A stretch of DNA of 64,000 nt from Paenibacillus profundus (lineage in GTDB: Bacteria; Bacillota; Bacilli; Paenibacillales; Paenibacillaceae). Below, in pieces: positions 52,085-60,537 of this stretch. The translations under genes were made by a program, and so were the position numbers. The notes beneath the pieces were generated by a model. The model made no database searches and had not been told where the DNA came from. It saw only the letters and a program-made list of their open reading frames with translations. The stretch is taken from the NCBI RefSeq assembly GCF_021369635.1, contig NZ_JAJNBZ010000017.1:1-64000 (forward strand), read 5' to 3'. Positions within the stretch are counted from its first letter, which is position 1. Every line of letters begins with the position of its first letter.

Positions 52085-52732
52085 GTGTCCAGCAGACAGA
52101 AGACGGTCATCATTGGCGCAGGCGGACATTCCAAAGTTATCATTGATATGCTAGGCTCCAATCCCATAATAGAGATGGTGGGGTGTACGGCCACCACGGG
52201 AATGGGCACAGTCTTGAACGTGCCTGTATTGGGCGATGACTCTATCTTGCCGCATCTATATGATCATGGCGTCCGCCACGCGTTTGTGGCGATCGGCGAC
52301 AACCGAATCCGGCACAGGATGGCGCGTCATGCAAAAGACATCGGATTCACATTGATTAATGCCATCAGTCCATTTGCGTATGTGTCCCCTTCGGCCCAGC
52401 TAGGTTCGGGGATTGCCGTCATGCCCCACGCCGTGTTGAATGCGGAAGCGCACATCCATGATAATGCCATTATCAACACGGGAGCGACGGTCGACCATGA
52501 GTCCGTCATCGGCGAATCGTGCCATGTGGCGCCGGGAAGCAGTCTCTCCGGGAATGTGCGCGTTAAAGATGGGGCCTTTTTAGGTACGGGAACGAAAGTC
52601 ATCGATGGCATAACCATTGGCGCCTGGTCGGTACTCGGCGCAGGTTCAGTTGTCATCCGCAATATTCCGGATCGATGCCTCGCTGTCGGCGTGCCGGCCC
52701 GCGTTATTAACCAACGTCATGAACCGTACTAA
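52085..52732 (+). CDS. PglD/NeuD-type sugar O/N-acyltransferase
   Basis: A 215-residue protein from GTG 52085 (GGAGGG upstream). An N-terminal Rossmann-like segment (TVIIGAGGHSKVIIDML) is followed by left-handed beta-helix repeats (about 90-205) with the catalytic-type His in TGATVDHESVIGESCHVAPGSSLSG. This is the PglD/NeuD/PerB group that acetylates amino sugars on nucleotide carriers. It directly precedes an RfbE-like aminotransferase gene, the usual pair for N-acetylated 4-amino sugars. Confidence 0.92.
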   Translation: MSSRQKTVIIGAGGHSKVIIDMLGSNPIIEMVGCTATTGMGTVLNVPVLGDDSILPHLYDHGVRHAFVAIGDNRIRHRMARHAKDIGFTLINAISPFAYVSPSAQLGSGIAVMPHAVLNAEAHIHDNAIINTGATVDHESVIGESCHVAPGSSLSGNVRVKDGAFLGTGTKVIDGITIGAWSVLGAGSVVIRNIPDRCLAVGVPARVINQRHEPY

Positions 52733-52762
52733 TGCGCAGACACGAATGTTGGAGGGAAAATC

Positions 52763-53869
52763 ATGAACAAATATTATTCCATTGCAACTCCCATTTTGAA
52801 TGGGAACGAAAAGAAATATGTCATGGACTGTTTGAATTCGACATGGATCTCTTCCAACGGCCCGTATCTGGATCAATTCGAGCAGCAATTCGCTGCTTTC
52901 TGTCAGACGAAGCACGCGATCGCCTGCAGCAACGGCACGACTGCCTTGCACTTGGCGCTGATGGCTCACGGAGTCGGACCGGAAGATGAAGTTATCGTTC
53001 CGACACTTACATTCGTGGCTTCGGCAAATGCCGTAACATACTGCGGAGCGGTACCCGTGTTCGTCGACGCGGAATCCGAGACATGGAATATAGACACCGA
53101 CGCCATTGAAAGCAAGATTACGCCCCGCACGAAAGGAATCATTGCCGTTCATTTGTACGGACATCCCGCAAATATGGATCCCATCATGCATATCGCGCAA
53201 AAGCACGATTTGTTCGTCATCGAAGACGCTGCCGAGGCCATTGGCGCTCAATATAAAGGAAAAATGGCGGGGGCGCTGGGACACACCGCCACGTTCAGTC
53301 TGTTCGGAAATAAAATCATTACGACCGGTGAAGGCGGCGTCGTAACGACCAATGATGACGATCTCGCCGAAAAGGTCAGGCTGCTGAAAGGGCAAGGCAT
53401 CGACAAAAACAAAAAATATTGGCATCCCGTTATCGGATACAATTATCGGATGACTAACATTCAAGCGGCGATCGGATGCGCCCAGCTTGAAAATATCGAT
53501 TGGCACATCCGGCAGCGCATCCGGGTCGCCATGCACTACTATGACTATCTCCAAGATGACGATAGACTGACCCTTCCGGTTCAGAAAATATGGTCCAAAA
53601 ATGTATACTGGATGTTCAGCGTCGTGCTCAATCGCTATACGGAACTGCAGCGGGACTCGGTCATGAAATGCTTGAAAGACAATGGCATTGAGACGAGGCC
53701 GTTCTTCTATCCGATGCACATCCTTCCACCGTATAAACAAGGTCTGACATTTACTGATTTTCCAGTAGCCAACCGCATTGCGTCCCAAGGCATCAATCTT
53801 CCGAGTCACGGAGAACTGACCGAAGGCGATATCCAGTTCATTTGCCGGACGCTAAAAAATGTGTTGTAA
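52763..53869 (+). CDS. DegT-family aminotransferase, GDP-perosamine synthase-like
   Basis: A 368-residue protein. The PLP Lys is K184 in FSLFGNKIITTGEGGVV. Other marks are ILNGNEKKYVMDCLNSTWISSNG, VIVPTLTFVASANAV, IEDAAEAIGAQYKG, KYWHPVIGYNYRMTNIQAAIG and KDNGIETRPFFYPMH. The order and wording resemble Vibrio RfbE (GDP-4-keto-6-deoxymannose 4-aminotransferase) more than PglE or ArnB as I recall them. With the Gmd-like gene at 15577 and the PglD gene before it, GDP-N-acetylperosamine is the predicted product. Confidence 0.9.
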   Translation: MNKYYSIATPILNGNEKKYVMDCLNSTWISSNGPYLDQFEQQFAAFCQTKHAIACSNGTTALHLALMAHGVGPEDEVIVPTLTFVASANAVTYCGAVPVFVDAESETWNIDTDAIESKITPRTKGIIAVHLYGHPANMDPIMHIAQKHDLFVIEDAAEAIGAQYKGKMAGALGHTATFSLFGNKIITTGEGGVVTTNDDDLAEKVRLLKGQGIDKNKKYWHPVIGYNYRMTNIQAAIGCAQLENIDWHIRQRIRVAMHYYDYLQDDDRLTLPVQKIWSKNVYWMFSVVLNRYTELQRDSVMKCLKDNGIETRPFFYPMHILPPYKQGLTFTDFPVANRIASQGINLPSHGELTEGDIQFICRTLKNVL

Positions 53870-53894
53870 CCTACCGCTTGAGGAGGAAAAGTCA

Positions 53895-55595
53895 TTGGCA
53901 CAGCATTATCGGGTCATCCATTTCATACACGCCATGCTGAGGCTCGAAGGATTGGACTTCATCAGAGAGGTATACCGACAGTTCCTCCACCGGGTGCCGA
54001 GTGAGGTGGAATATCAACATTATATGAAACTGCTGGCTATGCGGCAGACCAAACAGACGCTGATGGTCCACGTGATGTGCAGCGAGGAGGCGGAACGATT
54101 ATATCATCAGCCGCCTGCCGGCTTCATTCATCTCCATGATGAGACAGCCGCAAGCATCTTACGCCGCTTTTATCCTTCTGAGCCGTTTTTTTTCGTTCAT
54201 TCGCTGTACAATGAATTGTTATGCCGCAATCCAGATACGCAAGGAATGCAAGGCCACCTGCACAGTTTACTGGCGGGTATGCAGAAGAAAAATCTGCTTC
54301 ATGGATTTTTCACGTCAGCGGAATGCCAGCAATTGCTGTCTTTGCCGCAAATTCCTGTACAAGACGACTGGCGGATGGTCGATACGGGGATTGCAGCTTT
54401 TCCATCGGGACATCGGATCGGCAATCATATCGGCATCTTTTTGGCTTATCCTCATCCCCTTGCCTTGGACGGTGAGGGAATCGGACGCTTTCTTTACCGG
54501 CTAATTGAGGGGTTTTTAATCAACAGACCGGATGTGCACATCCATATCGCCGCCACAGATTACAACTATTTGGATGCTGAAAATACATTCGCTTTATTAA
54601 AGTCCCACTTCCCCGGACGGGTTCATATCACCAAATCGAACAATATCGAATCGTTCAATACCAGCGTTCCGGCGGAGGTCTGGATTGTGCCTATCGTTTC
54701 ACTTGAACTGGCGATGTTTTTAAAGAAGCCTTATATCGTATGTTTGCATGATTTGGTTCATCATCAATTCAAAGACTTGTATTTTACAATATATCCTGAA
54801 TTTTGCCATCGGGTTGACCGTAATGGCTATCACATATTGAAAAAAGCGGCCGCCATCGTATCCAATTCCAATTATGTCCGGACGCATCATGCCATCGGTG
54901 TCGCCGGAATGCCTGCCGAGAAGACACATGTTATCCGGTTGGCCCCGCCAAACAATGAGTACCAGACCTTCAGCTTCATCGACGAAGCCCAATTTAGAAT
55001 GAAATACCAATTATATTTAGACTACCTTGTGTTTCCGACTGTTTTGCGCCTTCATAAAAACATCGAGCGGCTAATTGCCGCATTTATCAAATTCAGACAA
55101 TCATTCGACGGTTATCATTCCGGATTGCGCCTCGTATTCACCGATCAGTTGACGAACACTCCGAAGCAGGCGGAAGTCATGCAGATATTACAGCATGTTG
55201 CAGATGAAGAAATTCGGAGCAGCATCATGTTTATAGGAAGAATTCCGAAATCCGATCTGCCCTCGCTTTACAAATACGCGCTGGGAACCATCGTCCCGAC
55301 GCTGTTCGAAGGGAGCTGTCCGTTCCCCATTCTGGAATCATTGACGATGGGCACACCTGTCGCGGCAGCCAATCTTGAGGTTACGAACGAGATCATTACA
55401 GATATGAGCGCATTCCTGGCGTTCAACCCATACTCCATCGAAGAAATAGAAGCGGCCATTCGCAGCTTGTGGACGTACCGCCACAAGCTGTTGGCCCGGC
55501 AACAGGCCGCGATTAGCGGAGCGATGCAGCGCAGCTGGACAGATGCCGCACATGAATATTACGCCTTAATACAGCATGTCGCCGGCACGAACTAA
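53895..55595 (+). CDS. DUF4214 repeats fused to a GT4 glycosyltransferase
   Basis: A 566-residue protein. TTG 53895 (GGAGG eight bases before) is preferred over ATG 53859, which has no site. Two DUF4214-like repeats lie at residues 15-75 (DFIREVYRQFLHRVPSEVEYQHYMKLL) and 95-155 (FVHSLYNELLCRNPDTQG). From about residue 175 a GT-B fold follows (IGIFLAYPHPLALDGEGIGRFLYRLIEGF, FPTVLRLHKNIERLIAAF, GTIVPTLFEGSCPFPILESLTMGTPVAAANLEVTNEI). DUF4214 occurs in S-layer and glycan proteins. It would work on surface glycan. Confidence 0.87.
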   Translation: MAQHYRVIHFIHAMLRLEGLDFIREVYRQFLHRVPSEVEYQHYMKLLAMRQTKQTLMVHVMCSEEAERLYHQPPAGFIHLHDETAASILRRFYPSEPFFFVHSLYNELLCRNPDTQGMQGHLHSLLAGMQKKNLLHGFFTSAECQQLLSLPQIPVQDDWRMVDTGIAAFPSGHRIGNHIGIFLAYPHPLALDGEGIGRFLYRLIEGFLINRPDVHIHIAATDYNYLDAENTFALLKSHFPGRVHITKSNNIESFNTSVPAEVWIVPIVSLELAMFLKKPYIVCLHDLVHHQFKDLYFTIYPEFCHRVDRNGYHILKKAAAIVSNSNYVRTHHAIGVAGMPAEKTHVIRLAPPNNEYQTFSFIDEAQFRMKYQLYLDYLVFPTVLRLHKNIERLIAAFIKFRQSFDGYHSGLRLVFTDQLTNTPKQAEVMQILQHVADEEIRSSIMFIGRIPKSDLPSLYKYALGTIVPTLFEGSCPFPILESLTMGTPVAAANLEVTNEIITDMSAFLAFNPYSIEEIEAAIRSLWTYRHKLLARQQAAISGAMQRSWTDAAHEYYALIQHVAGTN

Positions 55596-55611
55596 TGGCC
55601 GCTTGAACGGC

Positions 55612-56784
55612 TCATACCGTGCCATAATGCTTCATGTATGCCAGCCGGAATACATGGATATATTTTTTTGCCACATCATCCCATGATTCCGACGGATCGT
55701 TCATGCCTTCTACGGCAGAGGCCTTATAATGCGCGTAGTTGGCAAATAACCGACTTAGAGCCTGTGCAATCGAATCCGGCGATTCCGGGTCGAACCATAC
55801 GATGTCGGCGCTGTGCCTTGCCAGATGCTCCCGCATGACGGGAATATCGGAACAGAGTACCGGGACTCCCAATCGCAACGCTTCTTCTACCGGATAGCTT
55901 CCGCCGCCTTCCGATAGGCTCGGCATAATTAGGGCTTGGGCATTCCTCACGAGCGGAATGACATCTGCGTCCGAAATGAACCCCATCGGATACACATCCT
56001 CGTCAAGACGCAGCCCGATCCGGTTCATTAATGATATGAGTGTGGGAACATATAAATGATCTGGCCAATGTGGGGGGACGCTGTGCATCAACTCCGTATT
56101 GTAGCCGAACAAGACAAGGGGAACTTTGCTGCTTTCGGTAAATTTGGAATAGGCCAGCAGCAGATTATAGTGATTTTTATGCGGTGACACATTGCTTGGG
56201 TAGACCACGTATTCCTGTGGAAGACGTAGTGCCAAATCTGCGCTTACCGCAGCACTCGTTAAGTTTGCGGACGGCAGAATGGCATGCTCGACAACATGTG
56301 CTTCATTGCATTGCGGCCCGAAATGCTCAATCAATCTTGATTTTACGTGATGAGATGAGACGACGACGGACGTCATGTTGTCTATCCAGTCTTTGGATAT
56401 ACGCCAGCACTGTTGAACGACAGCACCCGTCAAATAATGAGGGACGAAATCCATCACCGTTGTATCGTGAAACGTGCATATCGCCGGAATGTGCACCTTG
56501 ACATATTCAGGGCCATGCGGCCAGAAAAAGTATACAACATGACAATCTGCAAGCAGCGCATTTCCTTCAGGCGATTGAATGCTGCCGCTAAAATAAACGA
56601 TATCGATATTCGGGCAGCCCGTAATATCGATTCTTTCTTTGAATCTCGTTTCAGAGGATATGACTAATCTCACCAGATCAATATCTTCCTGCCGTGCCAT
56701 CGCAGGCAATAAATTGGACAATAATCTTGCCCCGCCGCCCGCGGAAATCAAATTGGCACACCAAATCATAATTCTCATTTTCAA
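55612..56784 (-). CDS. GT4-family glycosyltransferase
   Basis: A 390-residue GT-B protein. It reads MRIMIWCANLISAGGGARLLSNLLPAM at the start, YVVYPSNVSPHKNHYNLLLAYSKF in the centre and NAQALIMPSLSEGGGSYPVEEALRLGVPVLCSDIPVMREH at the catalytic end. The ESxxE-like signature 'E-GG..P..EA...G.PV' is clear. It is on the minus strand, convergent with the gene before it. Donor and acceptor are unknown. Confidence 0.9.
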   Translation of the reverse strand: MKMRIMIWCANLISAGGGARLLSNLLPAMARQEDIDLVRLVISSETRFKERIDITGCPNIDIVYFSGSIQSPEGNALLADCHVVYFFWPHGPEYVKVHIPAICTFHDTTVMDFVPHYLTGAVVQQCWRISKDWIDNMTSVVVSSHHVKSRLIEHFGPQCNEAHVVEHAILPSANLTSAAVSADLALRLPQEYVVYPSNVSPHKNHYNLLLAYSKFTESSKVPLVLFGYNTELMHSVPPHWPDHLYVPTLISLMNRIGLRLDEDVYPMGFISDADVIPLVRNAQALIMPSLSEGGGSYPVEEALRLGVPVLCSDIPVMREHLARHSADIVWFDPESPDSIAQALSRLFANYAHYKASAVEGMNDPSESWDDVAKKYIHVFRLAYMKHYGTV

Positions 56785-56934
56785 CTCTCCCTTGAAGCAT
56801 TTACAAACGGCTGATTATGCGATCCCCTAATGATTATGCGGCGCGCGCACGGAAGATTCATCGCGATGTCCTGAGCGCAGAGATATTTCACACCAAGAAG
56901 ATGAATATAGATGGGATAAAAGGAGGGTATGAAG

Positions 56935-58044
56935 ATGGTGCAAATCATATGGCATGGAAATGTATTTGACTCCACGGGGTATGCCAAAGCAGCAAGACAG
57001 TACGTGCTCGCCTTGCATGCGCGCGGGGCAGACGTCAAACTAGAGACCTATCCCGGACTCCCCCATGTCGAGCTCCCCCCTGACCAAAGCACGGTGCTGG
57101 AACAATTGCGGGTCAAGCGGAAAAGAGCGGCGCAGCGGGTAAGCATCTTTCATTACATCCCCGACTTCTGGAGAAAGAAGCTGCGCCCGTCGTTCGGATT
57201 CACGTATTGGGAAACATCGAAAATACCGGACACCTGGGTCAGGCATGCGAACCAGATGAATGCCGTGTTGTTGCCTAGTCTTCACAATATCGATGTTTTT
57301 CACCGTTCCGGTGTCACCGTGCCGTTATTTTACGTCCGTCCCTGCCTGTCCGAACCGTATCATCCACCCTCTCTTGAATCTACGCCTTCCTATGTGCGCC
57401 AGTTGCCTCCGTTCCGATTCCTGTCGGTCTGTTCCTGGATCGATCGCAAAGGCATCGACCTGCTGTTGAAGGCGTTCTGGCACGAATTTACGGCTGCCGA
57501 TCCGGTATGCCTGATTATTAAATCAGCGGGCTCCGCAGACATTTTTCATGAAGTGGAGAAGTTGAAGCAAGAACAAATGCTGGCGCATATTCCTGCTCCG
57601 GTGTACATTGATTTGGAACTGCGCAGCGAGATGGAGATGGATGCGCTGTATCGGAGCAGCCATGCTTTTGTGCTGCCGAGCCGAGGGGAAGGCGTCGGTT
57701 ATCCGGTACTGGAAGCGGCCATGAGAGGAATTCCGGTCATTGTGACCGGATGGGGAGGCCATGCGGATTTTTTGAATGAGCATAACAGCTACTTGATTCC
57801 GTATCAGCTCGTCCCTGTGAAGCCGCAGCCTTATTATTACGGGTATCAAAGCGATCAACTGTGGGCGGAAGCATCGATCGACTCGCTGCGAAGCAATATG
57901 CGGCACGTCATGACAAATTACGCAGAAGCAGCCGTGAAAGGGCAAATTGTCATGCAGCATACTCTGACGCACTTTTCGCCGGATAAGGCGGCGCAGGATC
58001 TCATCGACGCGCTTACGAGGATAACCGGCTTCTCCTTCACCTAA
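56935..58044 (+). CDS. GT4-family glycosyltransferase
   Basis: A 369-residue protein. ATG 56935 is chosen over ATG 56929, because GGAGGG lies seven bases before it. Marks are FDSTGYAKAARQYVLALHARGADVKLETYPG, GFTYWETSKIPDTWVRHANQMNAVLLPSLHNIDVFHRSGV and HAFVLPSRGEGVGYPVLEAAMRGIPVIVTGWGGHADFL. It shares the 'STGYAKA.R' start and the layout of the gene at 60538, so these two are probably paralogues. It is divergent from the GT4 gene at 55612. Confidence 0.9.
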   Translation: MVQIIWHGNVFDSTGYAKAARQYVLALHARGADVKLETYPGLPHVELPPDQSTVLEQLRVKRKRAAQRVSIFHYIPDFWRKKLRPSFGFTYWETSKIPDTWVRHANQMNAVLLPSLHNIDVFHRSGVTVPLFYVRPCLSEPYHPPSLESTPSYVRQLPPFRFLSVCSWIDRKGIDLLLKAFWHEFTAADPVCLIIKSAGSADIFHEVEKLKQEQMLAHIPAPVYIDLELRSEMEMDALYRSSHAFVLPSRGEGVGYPVLEAAMRGIPVIVTGWGGHADFLNEHNSYLIPYQLVPVKPQPYYYGYQSDQLWAEASIDSLRSNMRHVMTNYAEAAVKGQIVMQHTLTHFSPDKAAQDLIDALTRITGFSFT

Positions 58045-58071
58045 TTCGAACAAAATTCCAGACCAAATAAA

Positions 58072-58102
58072 AAAGAGCTAAGGAGCCGCCCTTACCTCTT
58101 TC
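58072..58102. terminator. Bidirectional terminator
   Basis: AAAGAG.TAAGG pairs with CCTTA.CTCTTT, with A- and T-runs outside. It lies between the GT4 gene and the convergent mnmH. Confidence 0.8.
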
Positions 58103-58135
58103 TTTCGTTACATATTTTTCATCATACTTCAGCAC

Positions 58136-59161
58136 TTATTTAGAAAGCTGTTTCTTAATGATCTGCAGGGCTTCGCCGACGTTTGCCGCCTCAATGCTGT
58201 GGACCGATCCGTCATATAGCTCGGAAGCATGGTCGTAACGGGAATCATAGTAATGCTCAAGCATGAGCGCTGCCGCTTCCCCGTAATTCTCCAATCGCAG
58301 CGCGTCGGCAACGGCGCGCGCTCCAGGCGTATGCATCCGGCGCTGAATGCGCGCAAACGCTTCACGAATCGCTTCCGGGTGCTTGGACGGCTCATAGTCG
58401 GCCACAATATTGCTCACCCGCTCCGGAAGCGGCAAATGCACATCATACACGATTCCACGCTGCTTGGCACGCATAAGGAACTCCGGCAGCATGATTTTGC
58501 CGAGCCTGCGGCTTTCCGCCTCCAAGAGCACATAAGCGGCATTGTCCAACTGCAGCTGCATCAGTCTATCCAACAGCAGCGCGTCGAACATCTTCTGATT
58601 ATTCGGCGCCTGTCCGATATGTCCGAACACCGAGCCTCGATGGCCAGCCAGCTCCTCCAAATCCAATACGGGATAACCTTCAGAATGCAAGCGCCGAAGC
58701 ATATCCGTCTTTCCCGTCCCCGTATGGCCAGCCAGCACGACGCAGGGCACGTTCATTTCATACTGTTCCAACGATTCCTGCACCCAGCGCCGGTAAGAAC
58801 GAATCCCCCCGGACAGACGATAGGGCTTCAAGCCCATCAGCGTCATGACGGTAGCCATCGTGCGGCTGCGCATGCCGCCGCGCCAGCAATATATTACAAT
58901 CGGACCATCCAATTGCCTAAACTGCTTATACAATGCAGGAAGCTTGGCCGATGCGATTTCCAACCCGCGTTCTTTCGCGGCCTCCACGCTGACCTGCTTA
59001 TAGATGGTGCCAATTTCCGCCCGCTCCTCATCGGAGAACAGCGGAATGTTGATGCTCCCCGGAATTGTAAACTCCTTGAATTCCCCGGGCGAACGCACGT
59101 CGACCAGCGTCGCCTTATTATCACGCAATGACAAACATTGCTCCAATGCAATATCTTGCAT
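58136..59161 (-). CDS. mnmH: tRNA 2-selenouridine synthase MnmH
   Basis: A 341-residue protein. ATG 59161 has GAGGTG six bases before it. The N-terminal rhodanese domain has catalytic C92 in VIYCWRGGMRSRTMATV; the C-terminal domain has the P-loop GHTGTGKT and LDLEELAGHRGSVFG. This is the MnmH/SelU layout that exchanges sulfur for selenium in the wobble uridine of tRNAs. Without selD in the window, selenium use cannot be confirmed; the geranylation activity of MnmH is another known role. It interrupts the glycan cluster and is unrelated to it. Confidence 0.94.
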   Translation of the reverse strand: MQDIALEQCLSLRDNKATLVDVRSPGEFKEFTIPGSINIPLFSDEERAEIGTIYKQVSVEAAKERGLEIASAKLPALYKQFRQLDGPIVIYCWRGGMRSRTMATVMTLMGLKPYRLSGGIRSYRRWVQESLEQYEMNVPCVVLAGHTGTGKTDMLRRLHSEGYPVLDLEELAGHRGSVFGHIGQAPNNQKMFDALLLDRLMQLQLDNAAYVLLEAESRRLGKIMLPEFLMRAKQRGIVYDVHLPLPERVSNIVADYEPSKHPEAIREAFARIQRRMHTPGARAVADALRLENYGEAAALMLEHYYDSRYDHASELYDGSVHSIEAANVGEALQIIKKQLSK

Positions 59162-59397
59162 GCCACTCACCTCTTGTTGTCTCTCTCGAAAATATCTCTA
59201 TTTTTAAGACTATAGCATTGCCGCCCAGAAATCTACTCTACCTTCTATCATGGACAATTAACGAGCCTTCCAAACGAATAAATCACCGCCCTTAGCGCCC
59301 ACACTCCGTCAAGCGCCGTGCCCTTTTTTCTCCGTTGTTCATATGTAGTAATAATTCTCTTCTGTCATCATTGTCTGTTTTTCAGGAGGTGTTTCTC

Positions 59398-60507
59398 ATT
59401 ACAACAGTCAAGGCTGTTATTTTGGCTGGGGGAAAAGGGACCCGGTTCTGGCCGTTTAGCCGCTCGCACTGCCCAAAGCAATTTTTGCCGATTCTTCACC
59501 AGCAATCCATGATTGCCGACACCCTGCGGCGCATGCTGCGCTACTTACCGCTTGAACATATTTACATCGTATCCCTGGAAGAGTACGTTCCGCTAATCCG
59601 GGAACAGCTGCCCGGCTTCCCTCCACAAAACATTATCATTGAACCGATGGCCAGAGATACGGCCGCTTGCATCGGTTTATCCGCGCTGCACATGCTGATG
59701 GCCGATGAGGATCCGGTACTTATCACCTTGCCTTCCGATCATTATATATCGGATCCAGATGCGTTCCATGAGGCGCTGCAGTCTGCTGTCCGGCGAGCGG
59801 AGCAGGAGCCGTGCGTCGTCACGCTGGGCGTTCGGCCGACCCGTCCGGAAACCGGTTATGGATATATCCGTATTCGTACCGATCACTCCGACTCAGCGGA
59901 GGAATGCGCCAGAGAACAAAGGGCGGAACAAATAACGGCCGTGGAAAAATTTATCGAGAAGCCTCATCTGTCCGTAGCGCAAAAAATATTTTCTGACGGA
60001 TGCCACTATTGGAACACGGGCACTTTCATCTGGAAAGCGTCCACTATTATGCATTTACTGAAGCTTCATCTACCCGATCTGCACGATATATTAATGGAAA
60101 TGAAAGACTTCATGCGCAACCCGACTGACGGCTCAGAGACGCTTGCAGTGCTGTACGGCAATCTCAACAAGCAATCCATCGATTACGGCGTCATCGAGAA
60201 ATGTGAATCCATCTATATGATTCCCGTCCATTACGGCTGGGACGATCTGGGCAATTGGAACGCACTGGAACGGACGGAGCAGCCGGATGAGCAGCACAAC
60301 GTCATACACGGGCTCCATCAAGGATTGGATACGAACCGCTGCATCATCTATGGAACCTCGAATCAAATGATTTCAACGGTAGGGGTCGAAGATATGGTCA
60401 TCGTCGCAACCGATGACGTCCTGCTCGTCTGCCATAAAGAACGAACCCAAGATATTAAAAAAGTTGTAGAACAGCTGAATCAACAAGGTTACCGCATATT
60501 TTTATAG
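59398..60507 (+). CDS. manC: Mannose-1-phosphate guanylyltransferase
   Basis: A 370-residue protein if started at ATT 59398. AGGAGG (59384-59389) lies eight bases before it, while the in-frame GTG 59389 overlaps that site and TTG 59371 and 59335 lack one. Motifs are VKAVILAGGKGTRFWPFSRSHCPKQFLPIL, MARDTAACIGLSALHML, PSDHYISDPDAF, FIEKPHLSVAQ and YWNTGTFIWK, with the end IDYGVIEKCESIYMIPVHYGWDDLGNWNALE. It makes GDP-mannose from mannose-1-P and GTP. It lacks the fused C-terminal isomerase domain of some ManC proteins. It heads a glycosyltransferase operon. Confidence 0.92.
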   Translation: MTTVKAVILAGGKGTRFWPFSRSHCPKQFLPILHQQSMIADTLRRMLRYLPLEHIYIVSLEEYVPLIREQLPGFPPQNIIIEPMARDTAACIGLSALHMLMADEDPVLITLPSDHYISDPDAFHEALQSAVRRAEQEPCVVTLGVRPTRPETGYGYIRIRTDHSDSAEECAREQRAEQITAVEKFIEKPHLSVAQKIFSDGCHYWNTGTFIWKASTIMHLLKLHLPDLHDILMEMKDFMRNPTDGSETLAVLYGNLNKQSIDYGVIEKCESIYMIPVHYGWDDLGNWNALERTEQPDEQHNVIHGLHQGLDTNRCIIYGTSNQMISTVGVEDMVIVATDDVLLVCHKERTQDIKKVVEQLNQQGYRIFL

Positions 60508-60537
60508 ACTGTTGGCCGTCTTGAGGGGAGGAAGCAC

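Noticed and set aside
52646-53809. 387-codon minus-strand frame
   Set aside because: It lies opposite the well-supported DegT aminotransferase gene and has no family features; a shadow frame.
58229-59131. 300-codon plus-strand frame
   Set aside because: Shadow of mnmH on the other strand.
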